Positions 52,840 to 62,388 of a stretch of DNA of 64,000 bases are shown here, piece by piece. How positions within the stretch are numbered: position 1 is the first letter of the stretch; the number at the start of each line of letters is the position of its first letter. Source of the DNA: Pseudomonas sp. MWU15-20650 (GTDB lineage: Bacteria; Pseudomonadota; Gammaproteobacteria; Pseudomonadales; Pseudomonadaceae); contig NZ_JALJFG010000009.1 of the NCBI RefSeq assembly GCF_023242475.1, forward strand, positions 1 through 64,000, read 5' to 3'. The notes under the pieces are model-generated. The model was not told the DNA's origin, ran no database searches, and saw only the letters and a program-made list of their open reading frames with translations. The translations under genes were made by a program, and so were the position numbers.

Positions 52840-55365
52840 ATGGTTATCTGGTTATTGGTGGGTTTTGCCGCAGCGATTGTCCTGGCCTATCGACAGGCCA
52901 CCGCCGTCCTGTGGCTGGGGGCCGGCCTGGCCTGGCTGGCAGTGGGTTACCTGTTCAGCGTGGTGGCCGTTTTCGGTCTCACGCTGGCGGCGGTACTGGT
53001 GGTGTTGCCCGCGTTACTGATGGCGATCAAGCCTCTGCGGCGCATGCTGTTGACCAGCCAGGCCCTCAGCCTGTTTCGTACGATCATGCCTGCGATGTCC
53101 GACACCGAGCGTGCGGCCATCGAGTCCGGCACCGTGTGGTGGGACGCCGAGCTGTTCAGCGGCAAACCCAACTGGCAGCGCCTGCTCCAAGCCGCGCCGG
53201 CCAGCCTCAGCGCGGAGGAACACGCTTTTCTCGACAATGAAGTCGAGACCCTGTGCGACATCGCCAATGACTGGGAAACCACCCAGGTCTGGCAGGACAT
53301 GTCCCCTGAAGGCTGGCAGTACACCAAGGACGCCGGCTTCCTGGGCATGATCATTCCCAAGCAATACGGGGGCAAAGGCTTCTCCCACTATGCGCACTCG
53401 CAAGTCGTGATGAAGCTGTCCACCCGTTGCTCGGCGGCCGCCATTTCGGTGATGGTGCCCAACTCCCTGGGCCCGGCTGAACTGTTGCTGCATTACGGCA
53501 CCGACGCCCAACGCAATTACTACCTGCCGCGCCTGGCACGCGGCGAAGACATCCCATGCTTCGCCCTCACCAGCCCGTATGCCGGCTCCGATGCCGGGGC
53601 GATTCCGGACCTGGGCATCGTCTGCAAGGGCCTGCATGAAGGCCAGCAAGTGCTGGGTTTTCGTGTGACCTGGGACAAGCGCTACATCACCCTCGGCCCG
53701 ATTGCCACAGTGCTGGGCCTGGCGTTCCGCGCAGAAGACCCGGACGGTTTGCTCGGCGCCGCCGGTTCGCTCGGTATCACCTGCGCGCTGATCCCCACCT
53801 CCCACCCCGGCGTGAACAGCGGCCGCCGCCATTGGCCGCTGAACGCCGTGTTCCAGAACGGTCCTACCACGGGCAAGGATGTTTTCATTCCATTGGAGTG
53901 GGTCATCGGTGGCCGTGAGCAAGTCGGCAATGGCTGGCGCATGTTGATGGAGTGCCTGGCCGCCGGCCGGGCGATTTCCCTGCCTTCGGCCAACGTTGGC
54001 CTGGGCAAGGTCGCCGTGCGTGGCACGACCGCCTATGCCGCGATGCGTAAGCAGTTCGGCTTGCCGATCGGCAAGTTCGAAGGGGTGCAGGCGCCGCTGG
54101 CGCGCATGGCTGGGCATTTGTATGCCTGTGATGCGGTGCGCAAGGTGTCGGTGGCCTCCCTGGATGCGGGTGAAAAACCTTCGGTCATCTCGGCGATTGC
54201 CAAGTACCACGTCACCGAGCGCGCGCGGATGATCGTCAATGACGGCATGGACATCGTCGCCGGCAAAGGCATTTGCATGGGGCCCAATAACTTCCTGGCC
54301 CGTGCCTACCAGCAAAGCCCCATCGCGATTACGGTGGAAGGCGCCAACATCATGACGCGCTGCCTGATCATCTTTGGCCAGGGTCTGATTCGTTGCCATC
54401 CCTACGTGTTCCGTGAGATGGAAGCGGCGCGCAACCCTGATCGGCGCAAGGCCCTGGAAGCGTTCGACAGCGCGATGTTTGGCCATGTGAGTTTTGTACT
54501 GGCCAACACCGTACGCGCAGCGGTGCATTCGCTGACCGGTGGGCGTCTGATTTCCGCGCCGGCCAAGACCGAGCCGGCATTGGCGTCCTACTATCGCCAG
54601 GCCAATCGCCTGTCCGTGGTGCTGGCGTTGATCTCGGACGTTTCCATGGGCGTGCTGGGCGGGGCGCTCAAGCGTAAGGAAAGTATCACCGGGCGCCTGG
54701 GCGATATTCTGTCGCAGTTGTACATCCTGTCCTGCGTGCTCAAGCGCTTTGAAGATGACGGCCGGCCCCAGGGGGATCTGCCGCTGGTGCACTGGGCGGC
54801 CCAGGACGCGTTGTTGCGTGCCCATGAAGCTTTGGCCGAAGTGCTCGACAACTACCCGTCCAAACCCGCTGCGGTGCTGCTGCGTGGCTTGAGTTTTCCG
54901 TTTGGCATTCCGTTGCGTAAACCGTCTGATCGGCTGTTGGCGCAGGTGGCTGACGTGGTGCAAATCCCCGGCGAAACCCGCGACCGTCTGCTGGCCAATT
55001 CCTATATTCCCCGTCCGGAAGTCGACAAGCTGGCGTACGGCGAGCTGGGTTTTCGCTTGTTGCCGCAAGTGGAGTTGATCGAGGCCCGGCTCAAGCCCGC
55101 CATCAAGCAAGGTTTGCTCGAACCGATGCCGATTTGCGCCACGGCCTTTACCGGCTGGCGGGTCAAGGCGCGTGCGCTGGATTTGATCAGCGATGACGAA
55201 GACGCCTTGCTGGCGCGCTATGTGGAATACGCCGACCACGGCATCCAGGTGGATGACTTCCCGCAGGACTTTGGCTTGCTGGAGGCGCTGCAACAGCGCA
55301 AGCAAGCGTTGGAACCGGCCACCAAGCGCCGTGCCAGCCAAAACGAAAACGCCCCGGTGAATTAA
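52840..55365 (+). CDS. fadE: Acyl-CoA dehydrogenase FadE
   Basis: 841 aa, the long FadE type (E. coli 814 aa), not the 380-aa mitochondrial type. Two N-terminal membrane segments (3-20 and 38-65) anchor it to the inner membrane. Then come the acyl-CoA dehydrogenase N-terminal, middle (CFALTSPYAGSDAGAIPD) and C-terminal (AGKGICMGPNNFLARAYQQS) domains and the FadE-specific DUF1974 tail. It makes trans-2-enoyl-CoA in beta-oxidation. First gene of a five-gene catabolic unit. Confidence 0.93.
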   Translation: MVIWLLVGFAAAIVLAYRQATAVLWLGAGLAWLAVGYLFSVVAVFGLTLAAVLVVLPALLMAIKPLRRMLLTSQALSLFRTIMPAMSDTERAAIESGTVWWDAELFSGKPNWQRLLQAAPASLSAEEHAFLDNEVETLCDIANDWETTQVWQDMSPEGWQYTKDAGFLGMIIPKQYGGKGFSHYAHSQVVMKLSTRCSAAAISVMVPNSLGPAELLLHYGTDAQRNYYLPRLARGEDIPCFALTSPYAGSDAGAIPDLGIVCKGLHEGQQVLGFRVTWDKRYITLGPIATVLGLAFRAEDPDGLLGAAGSLGITCALIPTSHPGVNSGRRHWPLNAVFQNGPTTGKDVFIPLEWVIGGREQVGNGWRMLMECLAAGRAISLPSANVGLGKVAVRGTTAYAAMRKQFGLPIGKFEGVQAPLARMAGHLYACDAVRKVSVASLDAGEKPSVISAIAKYHVTERARMIVNDGMDIVAGKGICMGPNNFLARAYQQSPIAITVEGANIMTRCLIIFGQGLIRCHPYVFREMEAARNPDRRKALEAFDSAMFGHVSFVLANTVRAAVHSLTGGRLISAPAKTEPALASYYRQANRLSVVLALISDVSMGVLGGALKRKESITGRLGDILSQLYILSCVLKRFEDDGRPQGDLPLVHWAAQDALLRAHEALAEVLDNYPSKPAAVLLRGLSFPFGIPLRKPSDRLLAQVADVVQIPGETRDRLLANSYIPRPEVDKLAYGELGFRLLPQVELIEARLKPAIKQGLLEPMPICATAFTGWRVKARALDLISDDEDALLARYVEYADHGIQVDDFPQDFGLLEALQQRKQALEPATKRRASQNENAPVN

Positions 55366-55384
55366 CAGGAACGCGGTCCGATTA

Positions 55385-55468
55385 TGGGAGGGGGCCTGCT
55401 CCCGATGGCGGTGTATCAGCCTACACATGCACCTGATAGGTCGCTATCAGGAGCAAGCCCCCTCCCAC
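55385..55468. repeat. REPIN between fadE and the reductase gene
   Basis: TGGGAGGGGGCCTGCTCCCG on the left and AGGAGCAAGCCCCCTCCCAC on the right form inverted REP arms with a 40-50 bp insert. It splits the fadE unit from the following four genes and may cause differential message stability. Confidence 0.85.
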
Positions 55469-55515
55469 CGTTGATCGAGTTTCAAGGCAAGATTGTGTTG
55501 TGAGTGGAACCCTCT

Positions 55516-56859
55516 ATGAGTGACAACTACCTTACGTTCGTCAATTCCCCCTGGGGCCGTCGCCTGGCCCAGGCAATCGGCTTGCCACAACCCCTGGCGT
55601 TGCAACGCCATCGCAGCGGCCAGCAGGGCCTGGCCAACCCAGTGATCTTGGCCGGGGCAGGGCGCCTGGCGGAACAGGTGCAACGCCTCTTCAGCGCTAC
55701 CGACACGGTTGCCGCCAGCCCGGCGAGCCCCAAGGCGCCGTCCACCGTCAAGGTGCAGGGCGCGGTGTTCGACGCCAGTGAGCTGCTCGACCTGCAACAG
55801 TTGGACGAGCTCTACGTCTTCTTCCACGCCAACGCCAAGCGCCTCGGCCAGCACGCTCGCGTGGTCGTGCTCGGTACCGCACCGGAACATTGCAGGAACT
55901 TGCCCCAAGCCATCGCCCAGCGCGCGCTCGAAGGTTTGGTGCGGTCGCTGGCCAAGGAGTTGCGCCGGGCAATCACCGTGCAATTGATCTATGTGGCGCC
56001 GGGCGCCGAAGAGGCGTTGGACAGCAGCCTGCGTTTTTTTCTGTCACGTCGTTCCGCTTACGTTTCAGGGCAAGTGGTGCGCCTGGAAAAACCGGTGGAT
56101 GGCAACCCTGCGGTCAATTGGGAGCAACCGTTCGCCGGTCGACGGGCGCTGGTCACCGGCGCGTCCCGGGGCATTGGTTTGGCGATCGCCCAAGTGCTGG
56201 CGCGGGACGGCGCCCACGTGGTGTGTGTGGACGTGCCGCAGGCCCAGGAGTCGCTGCAACAGGCCGCCACCAGCGTCAACGGTTCGGCCCTGCCGTTGGA
56301 TATCACCGCCGCCGATGCGGCTTCGCTGCTGCAAGCCCATACCCGCCAATATGGCGCCTTCGATGTGGTGGTGCATAACGCCGGTATCACCCGCGACAAG
56401 ACCATCGCCAAAATGACCGAGCAGGCGTGGCGCAGTGTCTTGGCCGTCAATCTCGAAGCCCCGTTGCAGCTCAGTGAGTCCTTGCTCGACAGCCAGGGCT
56501 TGAACCCCGGCGGGCGCATTGTGTGCGTGTCGTCGATTTCCGGTATCGCGGGCAACCTGGGGCAGAGCAACTACGCCACGTCCAAGGCCGGGGTGATCGG
56601 CCTGGTACAGGGCCTGGCACCGCGCGCGGCAGCCCGGCAGGTCACGGTGAACGCGGTGGCGCCCGGCTTTATCGAAACCCAGATGACCGCGAAAATTCCG
56701 CTGATGATCCGCGAAGCCGGGCGACGCATGAACTCGTTGTCCCAGGGCGGGCAACCCATCGACGTGGCCGAGACCATTGCCTGGTTGGCGCATCCTGCGT
56801 CGGGCGGGGTCAATGGCCAAGTGGTACGGGTGTGCGGCCAAAGCCTGTTGGGAGCCTGA
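55516..56859 (+). CDS. High-molecular-weight 3-oxoacyl-(ACP/CoA) reductase, FabG4 type
   Basis: 447 aa. A degenerate N-terminal Rossmann domain (about 1-205) precedes a normal SDR domain with TGASRGIGLAIAQVLARDG (near 215), HNAGITRDKT and catalytic Ser and Tyr/Lys (VSSISG, NYATSKAG). This two-domain layout is that of FabG4, which reduces 3-oxoacyl-CoA or oxidises 3-hydroxyacyl-CoA. With the MaoC hydratase and thiolase next to it, it fits a beta-oxidation cycle. The ATG at 55516 follows a GTG at 55504 in the same frame. Confidence 0.87.
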   Translation: MSDNYLTFVNSPWGRRLAQAIGLPQPLALQRHRSGQQGLANPVILAGAGRLAEQVQRLFSATDTVAASPASPKAPSTVKVQGAVFDASELLDLQQLDELYVFFHANAKRLGQHARVVVLGTAPEHCRNLPQAIAQRALEGLVRSLAKELRRAITVQLIYVAPGAEEALDSSLRFFLSRRSAYVSGQVVRLEKPVDGNPAVNWEQPFAGRRALVTGASRGIGLAIAQVLARDGAHVVCVDVPQAQESLQQAATSVNGSALPLDITAADAASLLQAHTRQYGAFDVVVHNAGITRDKTIAKMTEQAWRSVLAVNLEAPLQLSESLLDSQGLNPGGRIVCVSSISGIAGNLGQSNYATSKAGVIGLVQGLAPRAAARQVTVNAVAPGFIETQMTAKIPLMIREAGRRMNSLSQGGQPIDVAETIAWLAHPASGGVNGQVVRVCGQSLLGA

Positions 56860-56862
56860 CCG

Positions 56863-57753
56863 ATGGACTACGTGACTCAGATTATCGACCCGCCGCCGTC
56901 GCGCACCCAGTTGTTGCTCGACGGCCTGCGTGCCTTGCGCAAACCCAAGTTCGACGGGGCGCCGTCATTGCCTACAGGGCGCCTGGTGCGCAGCGCGGTC
57001 GAACTTTCGCCGGCCGGTATCGCCGTTTACGCACGGGCGTGTGGCTTTCGTCGCGAGCAGGGCGTGCCATTGGCCTATCCCCATGTGCTGGTGTTCCCGT
57101 TGCACCTCATGCTGCTGACCCGGCCGAGCTTCCCGTACCCGGCCAGCGGCATGGTGCACCTGGCCAACCGCATTCGCCAGCATCAGCGCCTGCAAGAGGG
57201 CCAGGCGTTGCGCCTGGAGGTGTATGGCGAGCGCTGGGTGGCCCATTCCAAGGGGCAGGCGTTGAGCATCGCTACCCGTGCCTACAGTGCGGGCGCCCTG
57301 GTGTGGGAAAGCGATAGCCTGTACTTGCGCCGTGACGTCCACAACCCCGTGGGTGAACCCTGGGGTGACCCGCTGCCGTTGCAGGAACACGGCCTGTTGC
57401 GCACCCAGCGCTGGGTGCTGCCTGCCGACCTGGGGCGACGCTTTGCCAAGGTCTGCGGGGATTTCAACCCCATTCACACCTCGGTCATGGGTGCCAGGCT
57501 CTTCGGCTTTCGTCGCGCCATCGCCCATGGCATGTGGACCCTGGGCCGCGCATTGGCAGCGCAACAGCCGCCCGGTGGCCTGGACCAGGCCGAGGCCCAT
57601 TGCGATTTCAAATTGCCGATCTTCCTGCCCGGCCAGGTCGCCCTGTGGGGCCACCCGGTGACCGGCCCACGGCGCGAGTTCGAAGTGCGCAATTTCGCCG
57701 GGGACAAGCCCCATATGCGCGGGCTATTCATTTGGAAAGAGAGCCAGCAATGA
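56863..57753 (+). CDS. MaoC-type (R)-hydratase / acyl dehydratase
   Basis: 296 aa, double hot-dog. The C-terminal half has the catalytic hydratase motif GDFNPIHTS (Asp and His near 200-204) and GFRRAIAHGMWTLGRAL. It would hydrate 2-enoyl-CoA to (R)-3-hydroxyacyl-CoA, the substrate suited to the FabG4-type enzyme just upstream (3 bp gap). Its stop overlaps the next start (ATGA). Confidence 0.88.
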   Translation: MDYVTQIIDPPPSRTQLLLDGLRALRKPKFDGAPSLPTGRLVRSAVELSPAGIAVYARACGFRREQGVPLAYPHVLVFPLHLMLLTRPSFPYPASGMVHLANRIRQHQRLQEGQALRLEVYGERWVAHSKGQALSIATRAYSAGALVWESDSLYLRRDVHNPVGEPWGDPLPLQEHGLLRTQRWVLPADLGRRFAKVCGDFNPIHTSVMGARLFGFRRAIAHGMWTLGRALAAQQPPGGLDQAEAHCDFKLPIFLPGQVALWGHPVTGPRREFEVRNFAGDKPHMRGLFIWKESQQ

Positions 57754-59048
57754 GTGACTACAGCTTTACCCCAGCCCCGACCCGCCGCGTGGCGATTATT
57801 GGCGGCAACCGTATTCCATTTGCGCGCTCCAACACGGTCTATGCCCACGACAATAACCAGGACCTGCTGGTCGCCGCCCTGCAAGGGTTGGTCGAGCGCT
57901 ACAACCTGCACGGTCAACGCCTGGGTGAGTTTGCCGCCGGGGCGGTGATCAAGCACTCGCGGGATTTCAACCTGGCCCGCGAAGCGCTGTTGTCCACCAC
58001 GTTATCCCCGCAAACCCCTGCCTATGATGTGCAACAAGCCTGCGGCACCGGCCTGGAAGCCGCGCTGTTGGTGGCGAATAAAATCGCCCTCGGCCAGATT
58101 GAAGTGGGCATTGCCGGTGGTGCCGACACCACCTCCGACGCGCCCATTGGCATCAACGAATCCTTGCGTCATACCTTGCTCGCGGCCAATCGCGCCAAAA
58201 GCCTGGGCGACAAGCTCAAGGCCTTGTTGAAAGTACGCCCATCGATGCTGTTCAAACCGTTGCTGCCGCGCAATGGCGAGCCGCGCACCGGGCTGTCCAT
58301 GGGCGAGCACTGCGAAGAAATGGCCAAGCGTTGGCAGATCAAGCGCCTGGCCCAGGACGAACTGACCCTCACCAGCCACCAGCGCCTTGATGCGGCCTAT
58401 CAACGCGGCTTCTTCGACGACCTGATCAGCCCCTATCGTGGCCTGGCTCGGGACAATAACCTGCGTGCCGATATCAGCCTGGAAAAACTCGCGGGGCTAT
58501 CGCCGGCTTTCGACCGGCAGAACGGCACGCTCACCGCCGGCAACTCGACGCCGCTGACCGATGGCGCCTCGGTGGTGCTGCTGGCCAGTGAAGAATGGGC
58601 CGCCGAGAATGGCTGGCCGGTGCTGGCCTACTTGCGCACGGGCGAGACGGCCGCGGTGAGTTTTGTCGACGGCAGCGAGGGCCTGTTGATGGCCCCGGCC
58701 TACGCCGTGCCACGCATGCTTGCGCGTGAAGGCTTGAGGTTTGCCGACTTCGATTTCTTCGAAATCCACGAAGCGTTCGCCGCCCAGGTGCTGTGCACGC
58801 TCAAAGCCTGGGAAGACCCGCAGTATTGCCGCGAGCGACTCGGCCTGGACGCCCCCCTGGGCGTCATCGACCGGGCCAAGATGAACGTCAATGGCGGCTC
58901 ACTGGGCTGCGGCCATCCCTTTGCGGCCACCGGTGGCCGACAACTGGCGGCGCTGGCCAAGACCATCTATGAACGCGGTGGCGGTCGCGGCCTGATCTCG
59001 ATCTGCGCGGCCGGTGGGTTAGGCATTACCGCCATCGTCGAAAAGTAG
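57750..59048 (+). CDS. Acetyl-CoA C-acyltransferase (FadI-type thiolase)
   Basis: 432 aa. The acyl-accepting Cys98 (VQQACGTGLEAAL), the catalytic His340 (FEIHEAFAAQ) and Cys387/His389 (GCGHPFAATG) are all present. It cleaves 3-ketoacyl-CoA to acetyl-CoA and a shorter acyl-CoA. Length and sequence fit the trifunctional-beta/FadI branch. A longer frame reaching back to 57534 is the MaoC region read in another frame. Confidence 0.92.
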   Translation: MSDYSFTPAPTRRVAIIGGNRIPFARSNTVYAHDNNQDLLVAALQGLVERYNLHGQRLGEFAAGAVIKHSRDFNLAREALLSTTLSPQTPAYDVQQACGTGLEAALLVANKIALGQIEVGIAGGADTTSDAPIGINESLRHTLLAANRAKSLGDKLKALLKVRPSMLFKPLLPRNGEPRTGLSMGEHCEEMAKRWQIKRLAQDELTLTSHQRLDAAYQRGFFDDLISPYRGLARDNNLRADISLEKLAGLSPAFDRQNGTLTAGNSTPLTDGASVVLLASEEWAAENGWPVLAYLRTGETAAVSFVDGSEGLLMAPAYAVPRMLAREGLRFADFDFFEIHEAFAAQVLCTLKAWEDPQYCRERLGLDAPLGVIDRAKMNVNGGSLGCGHPFAATGGRQLAALAKTIYERGGGRGLISICAAGGLGITAIVEK

Positions 59049-59079
59049 CGCTATCAAAAACAACAATAAGGACACTGCG

Positions 59080-60783
59080 ATGAACGCTATCAGCCTGGAA
59101 CACACCGAACGCATTTGGTTGAACACTTACCTGCCCGGCGTGCCGGCGGACATTGAGGCCGGGATCGAGGATTACCCGTCGCTGCGCGAAGTGTTCCTGG
59201 AGCACTTGGAAAAATTCCATGAGCGGGTCGCCTACGTCAGCATCGGCACCGAAATGACCTATGCCGACTGGCGCACCCAGGGCATTGCCTTTGCCGCCTG
59301 GTTGCAGGGCCAGGGCGTGAAGAAAGGCGATCGCGTGGCCCTGATGATGCCCAACTGCTTGCAGTACCCGATCTGCCTGCTGGGCACGATTCTGGCGGGG
59401 GCGGTGGTGGTCAACGTCAACCCGCTGTACACCTCCCATGAGCTCAAGCATCTGCTCAAGGACAGTGGTGCCGAAACCGTGGTGATCTTCGAAAATTTCG
59501 CGCATACCCTGGAAAAAGCCATGGTCGGCAGCAGCGTCAAGCGTGTGGTGGTCGCGGCGATCGGTGACTTGCTGGGCACCTTCAAGGGCGCGGCAATGAA
59601 CTTCATCCTGCGCAGCGTGCAGAAACAGGTGCCGGCCTTCAGGCTGCCCGGCTCGCTGCGTTTCAACCAGGTGCTCAAACAGGGCAGGGCCATGCACCAT
59701 TCACCGGTCAGCCTGCACCGCGATGAACTGGCCTTCCTGCAATACACCGGCGGCACCACCGGTGATGCCAAGGGCGTAATGCTCAGCCATCGCAACATCA
59801 TTGCCAACCTGCTGCAAGCCAAGGCCTGGGTCGGTGACCAGTTGGACCAGCACAAGCAGGAAACCAACGTGACCTTGCTGCCGCTGTACCACATCTTTTC
59901 CCTGACGGTGAACTGCCTGATGTTCATGTGCCTGGGCGGGCGCAATATCCTGATCGCCAACCCGCGGGACGTGAAGCGCGTGCAGATGATCCTGCGCAAG
60001 GAGCGCTTCAACGGGATTGCCGGGGTGAACACGCTGTTCAATGGTTTGCTGGAGAACAAGGCGTTTTGTGCGCGGGACTTTTCCGACCTGCGCATGGTGA
60101 TTGCCGGCGGCATGGCCACCCACACGGCCGTGGCCAAACGCTGGAAAGAAGTGACCGGGCTGCCGATCATCGAAGGCTACGGGCTGACCGAATGTTCGCC
60201 AGTGGTGAGCATCAGCCCTATCGATATTTCGCGTATGCGCGAGATGGAATTCACCGGCAGCATCGGCGTGCCGTTGCCGTCGACCTGGGTCCGTTTTGTT
60301 CGCGAAGACGGGGAACTGGCCGACATCGGCGAGCAGGGCGAACTACAGGTACGCGGCCCGCAAGTGATGCAGGGCTACTGGAAACGCCCCAAGGAAACCG
60401 CCGAGGTGCTCGACGCCGAGGGTTGGCTGTCTACCGGGGATATCGGCGTGATGGACGAGCGCGGGTATATCCGCCTGGTGGACCGCAAGAAAGACATGAT
60501 CCTGGTCTCGGGCTTCAACGTGTACCCCAACGAGATCGAGGACGTGGTGGCGATGCACCCGGGGGTCGCAGAAGTCGCGGCGATCGGCGTGGAAGATGCG
60601 GTGACCGGGGAAAAGGTCAAGATCATCGTGGTGCGCAAAGACCCGAGCCTGACTCAGGAACAGATCCTTGCGCATTGCCGCGAGTACCTGACCGGCTACA
60701 AGGTGCCCCGGTATGTGGAATTTCGCACGACAGAACTGCCCAAGACCACCGTCGGCAAAGTACTTCGCCGCGCCTTGCGCTAA
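59080..60783 (+). CDS. fadD: Long-chain fatty acid-CoA ligase FadD
   Basis: 567 aa, AMP-forming ligase with YTGGTTGDAKGVMLSHRN (P-loop near 223), EGYGLTECSPVVS, GWLSTGDIGVMDE, DRKKDMILVSGFNVYPNEIE and the C-terminal catalytic lysine in PKTTVGKVLRRALR. It activates fatty acids from AlkB or the esterase route for beta-oxidation. Its last 14 bp and following sequence are copied in the tandem repeat at 60770-61341. Confidence 0.93.
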   Translation: MNAISLEHTERIWLNTYLPGVPADIEAGIEDYPSLREVFLEHLEKFHERVAYVSIGTEMTYADWRTQGIAFAAWLQGQGVKKGDRVALMMPNCLQYPICLLGTILAGAVVVNVNPLYTSHELKHLLKDSGAETVVIFENFAHTLEKAMVGSSVKRVVVAAIGDLLGTFKGAAMNFILRSVQKQVPAFRLPGSLRFNQVLKQGRAMHHSPVSLHRDELAFLQYTGGTTGDAKGVMLSHRNIIANLLQAKAWVGDQLDQHKQETNVTLLPLYHIFSLTVNCLMFMCLGGRNILIANPRDVKRVQMILRKERFNGIAGVNTLFNGLLENKAFCARDFSDLRMVIAGGMATHTAVAKRWKEVTGLPIIEGYGLTECSPVVSISPIDISRMREMEFTGSIGVPLPSTWVRFVREDGELADIGEQGELQVRGPQVMQGYWKRPKETAEVLDAEGWLSTGDIGVMDERGYIRLVDRKKDMILVSGFNVYPNEIEDVVAMHPGVAEVAAIGVEDAVTGEKVKIIVVRKDPSLTQEQILAHCREYLTGYKVPRYVEFRTTELPKTTVGKVLRRALR

Positions 60784-61341
60784 CTTGAAAGCGCAAGTGA
60801 TCTAAATGTGGGAGAGGGCTTGCTCCCGATAGCGGTGTACCAGTCACCAGATGAATGAACCGAACCACCGCCATCGGGAGCAAGCCCCCTCCCACTTTTC
60901 AGATCTCGTTCACTTTGCCCCAGCCCAGCCGCTCAACAACCCACGCCGTTTCAAAGTCAGTGCCATCAACGCCTTGCGCTCACTTGAAAGCGTAGGTGAT
61001 CTAAATATGGGAGCAAGCCCCTCCCACTTTTCAGATCTCGTTCACTTTGCCCCAGCCCAGCCGCTCAACAACCCACGTCGTTTCAAAGTCGGTGCCATCA
61101 TCGCCTTGCGCTCACTTGAAAGCGTAGGTGATCTAAATGTGGGAGGGGGCTTGCTCCCGATAGCGGTGTACCAATCACCAGATAAATGAACCGAACCACC
61201 GCCATCGGGAGCAAGCCCCTTCCCACATTTCAGACCTCGTTCACTTTGATCCAGCGTTCTTCTTTAGCCGCCATGCGAATCGCCGTCGCCAGCCGCTCAA
61301 CGGCCCACGCTGCTTCAAAGTCGGTGCCATCTGCGCCTTGC
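60770..61341. repeat. Chimeric tandem triplication: fadD end, REPIN, oxidoreductase end
   Basis: Three units begin CGCCTTGCGC at 60771, 60970 and 61102. Each runs fadD 3' end, then a REP element, then the 3' end of the oxidoreductase gene. Unit 1 has a full REPIN (60808-60895), unit 2 a collapsed one (61006-61026) and unit 3 a full one (61139-61226). Units 1 and 2 carry oxidoreductase remnants that lack the same 33 bp; unit 3 joins the intact gene. Plus-strand coding seen here is repeat noise. Confidence 0.88.
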
Positions 61342-62345
61342 CCGGTGAGTGCCATGATCAACTCGTGTACCTCCAACGTCTTCAACTCGTTGTAGCCCAA
61401 TTGATGCCCCGCAGCCGGGCTGAACGCGGCATAGCCGGGCAGGGCAGGGCCGGCCAGCAGCCGTTGGAACCCGTCGTGGCCGACCCGGCACAGGCGTAGT
61501 TCATTCAAGCGTTCCTGATCGAACGCCAGCGTGCCTTGCGTCCCGCTGATCTCGAAACTCAGGTGGTTTTTGTAGCCATGCTTGAGCCAACTGCTGCTGA
61601 CCGTGCCGCGTGCGCCGTTGGCGAACCGCAACAGCGCATGCACCTGGTCATCCACGGCGATGGCTTTTGCCGTGGGGCTACCGGCCGTTGCAGGGCGTTG
61701 GACGTGGACAGTCTGGGTGTCGGCGCACACGCTGACCACATCGCCGACCAGATAGCGCGCCATCGACAGCAGATGGCTGCCCAGGTCGGCCAGGGCGCCA
61801 CCGGCGTGTTCGACTTCACAACGCCACGACCAGGGTGAGGTCGGGTCGGCCATGAAATCCTCGCTGAATTCACCCTGGAAGCTGATGATCTCGCCGAGGT
61901 CGCCCTGGTCAATCATCTGCCGCGCCAACACGATCATCGGGTTGTGCTGGTAGTTGTAGCCGACGCGCGTCACCACGCCGGCCGCACTGGCGGCGCGGCG
62001 CATGGCGTCGGCCTGTTCCAGGCTGACGGCCAGCGGTTTTTCGCAATACACCGCTTTGCCCGCCGCAATTGCCGCCATGGCCATGGGGTAGTGCAGATGG
62101 TTGGGCGTGGTGATGGCCACGACATCGACCTTGGGGTCGTTGACCAGTGTTTGCCAATCGCCATGGGCCTGGGCAAACCCCCAGGCCGTGGCGCAACGCT
62201 GGGCGCGTTCGGTGTCGGCGTCGGCCAGGGCTACCAGCTTGAGGTGTACCGGCAGTTCAAACACCGCCCGCGCGTTGTTGAACGCCAGCGCGTGGGCGCG
62301 GCCCATGAAGCCTGTGCCGATCAAGCCGATTCCGAGTTCACGCAT
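61230..62345 (-). CDS. Gfo/Idh/MocA-family oxidoreductase
   Basis: 371 aa, NAD(P)-dependent dehydrogenase of sugars or inositols. GTGFMGRAHALAF (10-22) is the nucleotide loop; EKPLAVSLEQA (near 97) carries the catalytic Lys; the C-terminal domain contains GYNYQHNPM, EVEHAGGALADLGSHLL and GTQGTLAFDQERL. It is probably an inositol/hexose dehydrogenase; the substrate is open. Convergent with fadD across the triplication, so its own 3' end is the donor of the copied sequence. Confidence 0.9.
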   Translation of the reverse strand: MRELGIGLIGTGFMGRAHALAFNNARAVFELPVHLKLVALADADTERAQRCATAWGFAQAHGDWQTLVNDPKVDVVAITTPNHLHYPMAMAAIAAGKAVYCEKPLAVSLEQADAMRRAASAAGVVTRVGYNYQHNPMIVLARQMIDQGDLGEIISFQGEFSEDFMADPTSPWSWRCEVEHAGGALADLGSHLLSMARYLVGDVVSVCADTQTVHVQRPATAGSPTAKAIAVDDQVHALLRFANGARGTVSSSWLKHGYKNHLSFEISGTQGTLAFDQERLNELRLCRVGHDGFQRLLAGPALPGYAAFSPAAGHQLGYNELKTLEVHELIMALTGQGADGTDFEAAWAVERLATAIRMAAKEERWIKVNEV

Positions 62346-62388
62346 AGCCGTGGTCCTTTGGATTATTGTTTTCAGGAAGGCTATTAAT

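Noticed and set aside
53014..55428. Very long minus-strand frame (804 codons) opposite fadE
   Set aside because: It is antisense to a full-length FadE, is rich in His/Arg/Gln/Gly and has no recognisable domain; such frames arise from high GC at the third codon position.
60851..61189. 112-codon plus-strand frame with internally repeated sequence
   Set aside because: Its repeats come from the tandem triplication, and the segments are antisense remnants of the oxidoreductase end and REP arms.
60808..61226. Possible CRISPR array in the repeated block
   Set aside because: The repeated units are gene-end/REPIN copies of unequal length without short regular repeats and unique spacers.
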